DNA of 64,000 bases from Setaria digitata (Eukaryota > Nematoda > Chromadorea > Rhabditida > Setariidae), in assembly GCA_003640385.1 (NCBI GenBank), contig RCAB01000204.1, positions 1-64,000 on the forward strand. Direction: 5' to 3'. Below are positions 25,483-37,341 of this stretch, piece after piece. The first letter of the stretch is position 1; every line of letters begins with the position of its first letter. A program made the position numbers and the translations under genes. The notes beneath the pieces were generated by a model. The model was given only the letters and a program-made list of their open reading frames with translations, did no database searches and was not told the origin of the DNA.

Positions 25483-27756
25483 CATAGGCATATTTGTTAA
25501 TATTAAGAAAGCTTTAAACATGCAAGATATAATAATTCAATCGACTGGAAAGTAAATTTCAAATTTTTATGATTATATTTCAATTAGAGTGCTAAGCTTA
25601 CCAGTAAATTCTAATTAAAATTTGTAGAGAATAGTATTGTGGGAATTTATATGCAATAACAATAAAAAAAGCTCACTGATATATATTTTCCCTTACTTTC
25701 AACTTAATCAAAAGGTTCGAAATTCATTCTGAGAAGTGATTAGAGATAATTCGCAAATAATTCCATAATTTCACGGATAGATATTATAAAGAATGCAATT
25801 TAAACGAACAGCACTTATCATTCTTATCTCTTATTTTTTGCGACAATTAGTAATTCGCAAAGTAAAAGTGATTTATTCCAAAAATTATGAATAAATTATA
25901 ATCCGATAATTCTCGAAAATTTTAGAGCATAAATATATGCAGTAAGTTACTAAGAACATGAGGCGCTTATAAAAATTGTACTCCTGATTTGAAGCAAAAT
26001 AATTAAAATTAAATGCATTACATATATATGATTCGTTTCCTAATTAGCGCAGTATGTTACAATTAAGATATTGTTCTAAATTTCTTAGCAAGAGATTAAT
26101 TAGGGCTCGTATTACATAAAGCCTTTAAATTGCATATTATTTCAAAATATATTTATGCATCACAAATTCATCAACAGTTTAACTTGGCATTGTTTTTACC
26201 TGTAAGCAGCTTAATTTAGTAGTTGTCAAAAAGTAATTATAAGGGAAATACGCTTAACGTCTTTGCTTACAGAAAGTGCAAAATGTCAATTAGTGTAACA
26301 CATAAAAGGGACGAATTGAAACAAAATGATAGGGAGTATAATACCTGTACTCATTCAATTGTTTCATTTTCTTAAAGTAATTACAGTGGAGGTGTCGGAC
26401 AAGCAAACAAAAAGTTTTAATGAATATAATGATATGAATTACAGTGAGAATAATTTTTTTTTTTAATTTTTCGCAGATGCATTTTTTAAACGCTATTAAA
26501 ATGAATATTTAATTAACTACGAGATAGCGGAACTCAACAGGTAATTAAACTGATACAACGAAATGTGTTATTAACGCAAGTATTAACAGATTTCAATGTT
26601 AGAGAATAGAAAACACAAGAATTAGTTCTTTGGATTAGATCATCTATTGAGCACTTCAGTTCTTTTAAAGTTCCTCTAATTCAACGACCTTCGACCTTAT
26701 TTTTTGATAAAAATTCTTGCTCCTTTTATGGTGGTTGTGTTTTTTTTTCTCTTTTTTTTTTTTTTGCACGAGGAAATTTTTCCGAATTAGAATTTATACT
26801 TCAATATTATAAAATAATATTGCAAAAACATATGGAAAGCTTAAAACGTCGTGCAATTTGATATGCAATTTACGCAAAAATCCATTTACGGCCATTATAA
26901 GCACTTCGAAAATTTCAAAAGAAAGAATGAAAGCAAGAAGGATACTAAAATTGTAACAGAAAAAGGAACTAGTTTGAGCCGATATTCCAAAGCTTTTTCT
27001 TATCTTTATTTCTTGAAATTTTGAAGTTTCTGCAAATCTTGAAAAAAAAAAAAAAAAACAGATAAGTGACGAGAATAGTTTTGAGATATTAATTATCATC
27101 GATTATTATAACTTTTGTGACAAAAAATTACTTCGTATTTTATTATTCCTCAATTACTCGGTAAAATGAATAAAAAAATGACTCGTATAAAAATGTGCAC
27201 AATAATAATAATAATGATGAAATAGTGATAATTCTGATGATACAAGTATTATCTATTTGTCATGAACGGATAAATTATACATATCACTTTAAGGTTCTCA
27301 TTTCAGTTTGCAATATTGATCGCTATATTTTCTTGATATTTCAATTATAAATGAAAGGAGAAATAGAAGATGAAATTGGAAATTGCATTATTTATTTAGA
27401 AATTTAAAAAAAAATCTTTGGATAAATCTCTTATATTAAAATATAGAATAATTGCGTCATTTTATTACTTTCATCACAAGTAAAAATCACATTTGAAAGC
27501 CTTTTCACAAACAAAATTAAAAAAAATTAATTTCTGATGATGAAATTTTTGTCGAGATTTATAAGCTTTATTTAGCGAACAAATGATATTTTAAAAAAAT
27601 TTTTTTAGATCTAAGATTTTAAACATAATTTATTCATAGCAGTATTATTTTAATAATAAGGGGAATTATTAGTATATTAATCTGTTTCTAATACCACAGA
27701 AGAAGTTGGAATTGTAATGCAAAATTGAAATATATTCATTAGATTTCTCAAAGGAA
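25483..27756. other. Intergenic, nothing seen
   Basis: AT-rich sequence with homopolymer runs. The longest frame (minus, 26794-27099) is Phe/Ser/Ile-rich and without start or splice context, so I do not call it. Confidence 0.6.
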
Positions 27757-27882
27757 ATGAAAGAGAAGCTAAAAATTAGGTTCGCTTCGTTGACGACAAT
27801 GATAGTGGGTGGATATGTCTACCGAAAATTCATTTTGGAATCAGAAGTCTCGACTTATTACAAAGAAGGAGGATTCCTGTGA
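27757..27882 (+). CDS. 41-aa single-pass membrane microprotein (putative)
   Basis: A complete ATG-to-TGA frame encodes a 41-residue protein. It has a short basic N-terminus (MKEKLKIRF), one hydrophobic segment (ASLTTMIVGGYVY) and a hydrophilic tail ending YYKEGGFL. Codon use is less AT-biased than the surroundings. Size and layout resemble small mitochondrial inner-membrane proteins such as respiratory-complex assembly factors; that is analogy only. A second frame over the same bases is also open (39 codons after an acceptor-like TTAG), so the true frame is not certain. Confidence 0.35.
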   Translation: MKEKLKIRFASLTTMIVGGYVYRKFILESEVSTYYKEGGFL

Positions 27883-28079
27883 ACTTTGTTTTCTGTTAAG
27901 AACTACTGATGAATTTATTTGCTGCTTTTTTCAGTGATGAAACATAAATTGAAAATTTTGAAATCTATTAGCATTAAATTTACTTTCAATGGGGAAATAT
28001 TGTGAGGAATGAATACAAAATTATATATTTCTGGCTACACTTATTGTTAGTTCAAAAGCAAGCTAACTGATGATGCTCG

Positions 28080-29545
28080 AGAAGACCCTATACTGAAGAG
28101 GTCGAGAATGGTAAGAAAGAAAAGTAAACTAAGCAAACATACGCGTTGGTCGTACATTGTGAAGATCGGAAACATTGGCAAGCATGAAGCTAACCACTTG
28201 CAATACGTCGGCAGCCATTGAAGTGATTGGAAAAGAACTAAGTGAGGGTAATTTAGTTGTAAGGGTTGTAGCTGTGCCGGTATTGATGAGGTAATAAAAA
28301 TGATAGTTTGGAAAAGGCTGAATTGGGAAGACCGACAAAAGAAGTTAGCATATGAATTTGGAATGGAGAAGACATCGCCGTACTTCTAAGCACAACTAAG
28401 TGGATTATCCCTTAGAGATTTCGATGAATTAACACGAGAAAAAAAGAAAAGCTGACAGATTCAATAGATTTCGATGAAAACGAGAGGAAATTGGGTTTCG
28501 TCGAGAGTGGTCCTTCAGTGAAGGGTCATCAAGCGAATCGTACTTATTAAAGGTTCGTCTAGCTATAGGATGGAACAGGAAGAAGGAAATGTCGTTAACT
28601 ATTTCCCACTATAACTTATGCAAAATTAACATTTCCAGCCATTTCAGTTCATCCATGATTGAGAACTTTTACCTAAATGTCGAATGAATCACATATAAGA
28701 TGCACAAAAGGATTAATTAAATTTGAAATTTAGATCAAGTCATCAGAAATGTTTAATTTTTAACCATCAATCAGTATGTGAAAAGCTAACTTGTTGGATC
28801 TTGTACAATCCTATTTTTAATAATCCTTCTGTTTTCCGTTTCTAACTTAAGTGAAAAATACTTGTTTTATTTAATGAAGACCATAATATATTGAAATACA
28901 AAATGGGATTTGACGCCATGTCATTTATTAATTAAATAATTATCAATGACGCGATTTTAATAGATTACACGAATATACGATGATAAATTACCATTTTATC
29001 GTTTCATTGAAGTTATTTCAAAAGGACTGATGATCTAAATTCATAGTTCATTTCGTCATAAATCGATTAATCAAAATTTTTCTTAGGAAAGAAAATACTC
29101 GATCAGTTGAACTTTTTAGACAACGGCATGAATGGTTGCAAGAAGGATAAAAGTTACCTGCCAATGAAATAATTGACCTGAACAGGAAAGTGGCAGCTAT
29201 GTTTGGCTAATGCGTCATTGAAAACCGATCATTATAAAAAATAGAATTCTGTTGATATGGAAACGGCAGCAGATATAGCGATTAGCATGCAATAATTTAT
29301 TGTTTAAGCTTTTGAAAATTTATGGTATTGAAATGAGGCACAAATTGTTTCTTTGACAATGAGAAATCGGAATGGAATTCGGAATTCTGTGCGATTCGCG
29401 CGGAAGGTTTCGAAAAGATGTCAAAAGAATCTGTTCAACACAGAGATTTTGAAGGATACAACCAAATGCATGAAATTACTCAAAAAAAAAAAAAATAGTG
29501 AAAAAACCATTCATAGAACAGGGTGTATTGTTTTATTTTTCTAAA
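28080..29545. pseudogene. Coding-like fragments broken by stops (possible decayed gene)
   Basis: Several short blocks look coding yet do not join. On minus there is a 62-codon frame after a TTCAG acceptor (28129-28314) and a block near 28460-28560. On plus, one frame reads ENTRSVELFRQRHEWLQEG, stop, then LPANEIIDLNRKVAAMFG, stop (29083-29210), followed by another block at 29353-29544. In-frame stops between coding-like pieces suggest decay, but unresolved small exons would look the same. No family is recognised. Confidence 0.25.
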
Positions 29546-30338
29546 AATAAGAGAAACTTTGATTTATAAGATGTTCATATCTGAAATGGTAAATTAAAAC
29601 TGATTTATCTCTCCAAGCAGTCCGTTTATTTTTATTTTTTTCTTTTAATTTATGCAGTAAACCTTTGCTTTCAATTTCTGCATGCACTAAGTAACTTTTC
29701 AAATTTAATTTGCTGCTTTTAGAAAGAAAAAACACTCGAAACTTCAAAAGGAGAGTTTAATATAATCAAAAAGTTGTTTTAAGTATTTGCCAGGATGCTT
29801 TCGTGACTAAAACAAACACTATAGTTGCCAGAGGAAACCAAAATTGAATTTCTAATTCAAACTTAAATAAGTAGCAACACAGTTCAAAATGTAAAAGCCG
29901 TAGAAGTTTACCACGTTAAAATATGTATAAAATGGTTGCAATTCAAATGCCAAAAAATAAATAAATAAAGATAATTTAACCGCAAAAATTTTTTGCTTTT
30001 GTTTCTGTAAATAATTTGACAAATGGTAAAATCAAATCTATTAAATCTGAATTAAAATCTAATGAATTCAAGAAATTTAGAGTAACTCTCGAGGCATTAC
30101 AAAACTCATTATTGTTGTTCTGAGGTATAATAAATTCATAGCCAATTTTTACTACTAATATAATCATTAAAGTTGAATTTTTCAAACTGCAACTGATGAG
30201 CTAAAGTGAAATCATCAATGTAAGAAGGATGTGCTTGAAACTTGCTTATTAGTCAAATTTTTTGACCTTCTAGACAGATTAAACAAGAAAAACAGACCGC
30301 TATCACCAGTATTTGCCGGATCATGTACATTGGCCAAA

Positions 30339-30812
30339 ATGAACGAGAATAATTTTGTAAGCTGTGTTGTCATGTCCAATCTTGCATTAATTCTGGCATT
30401 GATAACAGCGATAGTAGCAGAAATTGTTGTGACAGCATTTCGAACGTGTTGTCATTCGGAGAGATTACGATCAGATCACGTCCGTTCAGTAATCATACGG
30501 ATCCAATGGAAAAAAACTCCTTTGATGATCCCAATTGTCATGGTAAGTAATGGAATGGCAATCAGTATATGGGATTTTAAGAATCAATGGTGGTGAAGTC
30601 GAAACAGAAACAGTACCAAAATTATTTTCTAAGAAATTTTGCTATAGACAGGTTGCAAATTATGGAGACTTTTTCATAAAGCCAAAAATTAGATTTGGTT
30701 TTATGAACAAGACGATCTTGCAGAGATCATCGGCTTCGGAGCTGAAGACTTGAGCCGGAACTTCAGAATGCCAACAAACAGAGGAAGAAGCCTTCACCAG
30801 CAATGTGTAAGG
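30339..30812 (+). CDS. Small single-pass membrane protein (putative)
   Basis: Exon 30339-30542 (ATG, 68 codons, donor GTAAGT, phase 0) joins exon 30693-30812 (40 codons, donor GTAAGT). The N-terminus has a hydrophobic segment (NLALILALITAIVAEIVV) followed by Cys and Arg residues. The second exon is hydrophilic (WFYEQDDLAEIIGFGAEDLS). A TTTTGCAG acceptor at 31477 would add one Gly and a stop. That site lies inside the opposite-strand exon of the next gene, so the 3' end is doubtful. Function is unknown. Confidence 0.35.
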
Positions 30813-31406
30813 GTAAGTATGGTGAGGGATGTGTTGTTAGATTAGGCTTAGGCTTAATAGAGCAAGCAAACGGAATCAGAGTACAAATAAGCTATGTTCT
30901 GTTCCATTGAACCTAAGCCAAATAGGCACTAACGCCTCCCACTTTTCGGCGTTTTGCACTCCCATTTTTATTACTACTAGATTAGACATGGAAGTTAGAA
31001 GATTAATTTCTCTTTTATGACAGCAGTGATAAATGTTATCAACGTACTTTCATGCATTGTCACTAGCACTTAATTATGATATGTAAGAAGGACAGCTGAT
31101 ATCATAAGTGTTGTAATCAGTGAAAAGTGGAACGGAGGACAAATATTCAGTGCATACAGTAGTTAATTAATTGCACTTTCCAAATGGTATCTGGACTTTA
31201 GAAAAGTTTCTTCATTTAAAAAGTGAAACATTATAACTAGTAAAAATGACTTTTTATTCTTTGCCAGTTCAAAATCAGTGTCCAAGTGTAATTAATAATT
31301 TGGCAGTTTATTTTAATTCATCCCTTAAACAAATCGTTTTTTTTTTTATCAAAGCAAAAAAGAAATCTTCTCATTTTTGAGTTAGGACAAATTAAACTTC
31401 AAAAAT

Positions 31407-32619
31407 TTAAATTCTGCAATGAAAAATTATATTTAAACTTTTTCTGAGACAATTAAAGTAGAATGAACATTTTGCAGGGTTGAAAGCTGAAATGGCTGGT
31501 CTCTGGGCTTAGCTCATCGGATGAAGCAACCGGTTTTTAAAATCAGTTTTAACCGACTTAATATTTATCAAATTCAGCACCATTTGCATCAGAGTTTGAA
31601 TTAGATTATTTGCATTCATTTCGACATCAATTCCTTTTTACAACTAAAGATTCTAAATTTATCATGCTAAAATAGCTAATAGATCAGAATTTTGTCAAAT
31701 CATTGTTTTCTCTCTCTATCAGAGTAGTGCGCTTCTCCAGAACAACACGATTAAACACAATTGTTTTCATTCTAATAATTTACTTCAGTTTAATCATTTA
31801 ATCTAATTTTATTCTTCACATGAAAAGTGGCATCAAATAAGATATTTGATTTATTTTGGCCAAAAAATGACTCTAAATGAATAACGCTTTTCAAATGATT
31901 GCCCATTTATAGAGGTTCGTATTTTAGAAGCGTCTTGATTCACAAATTACATTAATGAAAAATTTTCTTCCTGCTTCCGAAAAAGAAATATGTATATCAA
32001 ATTATAGAGAGAAAGAGAGATTATATACGTATATATATATATATATATATATAAAATTTTATATAAATATATATATATAATATATATATATAAAATTATA
32101 TATATATATATCAAATATTTATTGAACCTGCTAGCACACCTTCGACCTAGTTAGACCACCCAGTATAAATTTATTATTCAAACAGGTACTTTCGAAAAAA
32201 AGCGATATAATTAGAAATAATAGCAGCCTATTGAAGACATTTTACAAAATCATTAAATCATAAGTTATTCTTATCCTTTCTTAGTTTAAAGTTACTGAGT
32301 TAATATAAAATCAGCGCAATCCTTGTGCAGTTTTATTCTAAGTCACTCCTGAAATGGTATATAGAGTTTAACTCTTCGGTATGTGTTAAACTTTATTCAG
32401 CAATATTTACTTTAGTACACTGTATAAATTACCCTTTTCTTCAAAAAATTAATCAAAGTTTACTAAATTTTGAAATTAAAAAAATTTAAAGGAAAAAATA
32501 AACCTACCGGAAAACAAGTGACGATATTGTGGGTGCTCATCACGCCACGTACGCCAGTATCGCCTAGATGAGGCGTAACTTTGTTGTAGTATGCTAAGAA
32601 GCAACAAGACAAGCATCAT
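31407..32619 (-). CDS. Secreted precursor, possible cyclic neuropeptide, 63 aa
   Basis: Exon 1 (32508-32619) begins ATGATG and encodes MMLVLLLLSILQQSYA, a textbook signal peptide, then SSRRYWRTW. It ends at donor CCG|GTAGGT in phase 1. Exon 2 (31407-31486) follows acceptor CATTTCAG and supplies FNPAKCSFYFNCLRKS near the C-terminus. The two Cys enclose five residues, mostly aromatic (SFYFN). The layout (signal peptide, short spacer, one Cys-ring peptide near the end, a dibasic-like LRK) recalls somatostatin/allatostatin-C-type precursors, but the ring is shorter than in allatostatin C. The peptide role is therefore inference. Exon 2 may splice again at AAAA|GTTTAA or run to the stop at 31407. 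Confidence 0.4.
32020..32112. repeat. TA microsatellite
   Basis: About 90 bases of TATA repeats with AAA interruptions, inside the intron of the putative peptide precursor. Confidence 0.9.
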
Positions 32620-35600
32620 CTTTCCTGGCAGTTCTCTGTGATCAGTGCGGACCAGTTCTGGTAAAGACCTTTCATGCCGATATTCTTGATCGAGACTTTC
32701 TGATAGTTTGTTTCGAGAATAAGAAAGATGATAGTGGTGATGTGATGAGAGAGAACCGGAAATTAGAATGATGGATTTAGGGGGTGATGGTTAATTAAAA
32801 TTTCAATGCGGAAAGTGTTTAACATCAGAATAGATACGGTAAAAAAGACGGTAACGTACACACAGCGCTTTCATTACACTTTCTGCTTTTTTTTCTGTTT
32901 TCAAATAAATTTTAAATAAAAAATAATCGCATCCGTTTGTATTGAAATGACGGCATGTATTAAATCATTCATTCAAAAAATTATTGACACATTTTATAGG
33001 TAACGATAAGAATTTTCTGTTCTCGTTTTAGTAGTTGGTCGTAAACGGTAATTTTTGAAATGAACCCTTAGCTCTAGAAATTTGAATGTAATTATTATTG
33101 AATCGAGTGAATACTTTTCAGTATTGGAAAATTGTAATTTTGGAAATCAAATTTGTACATAGCTGAGAAGTCTCGAACTAAATGGGTCCTTTCCATTTAG
33201 TTCGTTTAAAAGGCGTTATTAGAGTTCCAAGAAAAAGTATAAACTCAATTAATTCTGAAGTAATTTAAAAAAAAAAAACGAATTCTAATAAAAATAAAAT
33301 TGTGAGGCTTTCCTAAAATTGCCCATTGTAACAAATCGATAGATTTAAATTCTTTAAAGTAATATTCAGTTTAATGTAGTCTTCCACCTGATATGGTGCA
33401 CATTTTAATGATTTTATTATTTTGTCCAAAAAATTGAGCAATAATAAATATCTTAAAACTTCCTTTAAGCATTTCATATATTCCATATTTCCTATATTGT
33501 TGCTTGATTTGTATTAACATTTCTTAATAATTTATTTACTTATTAGTTACCGTAATTTAATTAGCAGCTGCATTTCGAATATATTGTGAGCAATTGATTA
33601 TTAAGAAAGTAAAAGAATGGGTTTCTTATGAAAACAACTCACAAGCAACATAGCAACGATTTAGCAGCACATCCAACACTTAGCTTTTTACATCCATTAT
33701 AATTGAAATTTCAAAGAAACCGTTAAATTTTCTAAAAAAGAAAAAATCACATAAATGTTAGGAATGAGTTGCCTCATCGTACATTTATTTTAACAAAGTA
33801 AGAGAGAAGAAAGGAAAAAATCTGTGGGGAGAGAGTAAATGTGAGTTATTCGCTTTGTTTTTAGCATACCGAATTAATTTTACTTTGCGCTTAAAGCTTA
33901 TTCATTCAACTGTGAAAAAGCCTAGGCTTTGTGTGTCGCATTAGGAATTACTGATAACGTAAGCTGTCTGTGATTGCATCCAATCAATCATACCCATTTT
34001 CAGATGATAACATGCATTTTCATATCATACTATGTAATTATACACTTTTTGATGTGGTGCAATTAAATTAATTTTGAACATTTCAACTGCTGTTCTAGTT
34101 TACTCTATTGATAAGTGTAAAGTTTAATTTTTTTATGAAAGTCCAGTGACTTTTCCAAACTAATTCACTGATCATTACTAATTGTTTCAAAAAATAATCC
34201 AACATCCAATACTAGTTTTCTAGTTATCATTAATCATTTAAAAAATGATTTGAAAAGAAATTTTTTGAAATTTGGTTTTTTTCTTTTTCATTAAGCCAAT
34301 TTATTTAATCAATGCTCAATATAAGCAGAAAAGCAGGTCAACTTCAGTTTTTAGGTCAACTTATCAAGCAGAAACGTAGATTTTAATAAGTCATCATACA
34401 ATTTATCACATTGAAATTTAAATTATTTAATTCTTAAAAGTTCTTTTCTACTTCTTCTCTCTCTTTCTCTCTTTCTCCTTCTCTCTCTTCATCAGCTCTT
34501 TCGCATAAAAAAAAGGAGCAAAAAATATGTTTGAAGTCGAAGAACGTATCAAACTTAAATTTCATTTCATTTCTTAACTTCAACAACCACTGCATAACAA
34601 TAACTTTCAAAATTCTTTAAAATTCATCCAGACAGCAGACCGTCTTGAGGAACACAGACAGAAAAAATGAAAGAGAGGAATTAATAAGAATAAAAAACTG
34701 AATTAAACATATAAAATGATTTTCTTCCCTTTCACATTCCTTCAAAGCTTTTCAATAAATGTTTAATGAAATCAAATAAAATTAAATAAATTCTAAGTGA
34801 AGAAAAAGAATTATTTTTACGCTTCCAAGCAATAAAACACGAGTTTTATCACATTGCGATGATAAGAACGAGAGAGAGAACGGGACGAAAAGTGAAGTTT
34901 GAAGTGATCACTGGGATGGATGTGAACTTATTTATCAAGAAACAATCTTTATCACTCTAAGTTATCTAGCTAACATTTATTTTTCCCTTTCGCCTTTGTG
35001 CTTTCAGAAAAGGAAGAGAGGGAGGAAGGAAAGAGGATGTAATTATAACAGATAGGAAAGGAGAGAATTGGAAACACATCAAATTGGTAAGTGCTACGAT
35101 CTATTGGAGATGTGTGCAAGTGTTAAACAACGGAATAAATTTATGCAAATTACTTTCGAGAATTAAACTTTCTGCAAATTATGGGCCGAAGTGAAAAATG
35201 AAACATGCAAACACCTTTGCACACAGTAGTAGTAATGGATCGAATTAATTCATCCGACAAACGCATTGATTGCTCAGAAGCTCTACTACAAATAATTCAG
35301 TGACCTTTAAAGTGCACAATTCCTTGAGCAACTCTCTTTTAATTCATAATTGACTGTCAAGTTGCAGATAAATGCAGGAAACCCTGCAAGGAACTTGGAA
35401 AATTTAAGATTAGCTTACTACACACAAAATTCAGTATGCATAATTGCGATTCTCCAGAATAATAAATCTCCATAATGATAATGCAGTGTAGCGTCCGATC
35501 GATATAGGAAATATCAAGCTGATCAGTGATCATTTCAGCTTTAACAAGTTACAGTTGCGAAGATATATTATCTGCTTATTCTTTGCACTTGAATGTTATG

Positions 35601-36683
35601 ATTTCCAAGTTTTATTTTGCAAATATTTACTGATTTATGAAGTTACGTTGTTTTTATTCCATTTCATTAGAATTAAAATTCAATACTGTCTGGAAGAGTT
35701 CGGAAATTTGAAAGCAGTCTTCAATCTTTTCCCTTGTCTCGTTTTCTTTTTCTGCTCGGAAAGAAAAGGAAAGAGAACAAATTTTCATTCAGTAATTGAA
35801 TTATTTTTTTGCAGAGCAAAATAAAATGAAACATTAATTTAAAAAAAAAATGCAACGATAATTTAAAAGATAAAAATTTCAATTTGAACAGTAATAAAAA
35901 AGTGAAAAGGTGACGTATATGTTAATGAATGTAATATTTGCTAACTTTAATATATTATTGGTCTTTGGATTAAGGTACCATCTAGTGGCATGAAATGCAT
36001 AACTTTTCCATAAACATGCACAAAGACACATTAACAAATAAATTCGATGAATTATTTCTTAAGAAAGATTCTACTTAAGGAAGGGGAATGCTTGAGGATT
36101 GATTAAAAAATCGCTTCTGTTTCCCTTAGCAATTGTCTCTCAATGTCAATAACAACTCGATTTATTTACAATCTCTGATTTCATTGTTTCAAATAAGAGG
36201 AATTCACGTTGTTTTGAAAGAAGAAATCATCTGAAATGACACTTTATTGTAAGGTCATAACTATTACTTACGATTACTACCTCCATATATCTATATTTTG
36301 TTTATTATTATACGAATAAGAAGCAACAATCATTACAGGGGCTAATTTCATTTTTCTAATCTTGATCAGATAATAACTTGGCCTAGTCATAAAGTTTGGT
36401 CATGAATTATTAACCTCTTCAGTGATAATTGTTCAGAAGTCCTGCTCGTCAATGCAGTTCTCTATTTATAGGAAAACTCCTTTGATGGATTTATTCTGAA
36501 AATTAGGTCAACGAAGTTTCCACTGCATACTTTTTTCGCGTGAAAAAATTCTAATCGTAAATCTAACATTTCGCAGCCATAAATTTTGCTTTTTATTTTA
36601 CTAATCTATGAGAATAAGTATAAACATAATTAAAAAGATTGAATGAAGATGACAATACGGCACGTTATAAATGTGACACACGC
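32620..36683. other. Long stretch with no firm gene
   Basis: Bases just above 32620 should be the promoter of the minus-strand precursor gene. Beyond that, AT-rich sequence holds a CT microsatellite (34450-34490) and a hairpin (33175-33202). A frame after a TTGCAG acceptor at about 35367 is open for 35 codons in one frame and 30 in another, without a partner exon. Nothing else is supported. Confidence 0.5.
34450..34490. repeat. CT-rich microsatellite
   Basis: Runs of CTCT and TTCT units over about 40 bases. Confidence 0.9.
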
Positions 36684-37341
36684 ATGCACACGCAAATATA
36701 TAAATATGAATTTGATAAGAAGCAAAGAGTTGTTTACAAGGTAGGTAGTATTCAAGTAGATGAGTTGAGACTTATTCATTCCACTGCAATAAGCAATCTT
36801 CGCTACCCTTTCCTATGTCATTAACATTCGATCATTTAATTAACAACCAGTCATTTCATTTAAATAATTTGACTTTCTCTAAAATTATAGAAAGGCTCGC
36901 AATTTCATTAAATACTAAGTTTTATCAAGTCGAGTCTTGTAATAGTGAGACTGCTATAATAATTCCCATTAAATTAGTTATTGATTTAATCATTCATAAC
37001 TATTAATTTTAATTAGAAAAGTGAGGAACTTGAAATTAGATAGAACCAATAACTTCACGTAGAACGAAAAGTGAACAATTAATGGTATCGAAGTATTTCA
37101 CTGTTGGATGGTTCGGAAAAAATGCATGAAAACGAAGATTTGAAGGTGTACATTTATGTAACTCAATTTAAAACTGCGTGTTGATTGAAACTTCCAGCAA
37201 GCAGGAAGAAAGAAGCGAAAAATGAATTTGAATCTGTTAGAAGAGTCACTTCATAAAATTCGAAGCCTCTATCAACAGTTCCTAAAACAAAAACGTAAGA
37301 AAACCGAATCAAGAAGGATTGATTACTTTATCATCGTTTAA
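36684..37341 (+). CDS. Weak candidate small basic protein (two exons)
   Basis: A frame with in-frame ATG at 36684 ends at donor AAG|GTAGGT (36740, phase 0). It joins an exon starting after acceptor CTTCCAG (37198), open for 47 codons to TAA at 37341. The second exon is basic and helical (MNLNLLEESLHKIRSLYQQF, then KQKRKKTESRR). The first part may extend left (NEDDNTARYKCDTR), but no good acceptor is visible there. There is no family recognition, and only one junction supports it. Confidence 0.3.

Noticed and set aside
26794..27099. 101-codon minus-strand frame
   Set aside because: Phe/Ser/Ile-rich translation of AT-rich DNA containing a poly-A run, with no start or splice context.
30839..30862. 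TTAGGC-like units (nematode telomere motif)
   Set aside because: Only about two imperfect copies, which is expected by chance and not an interstitial telomere.
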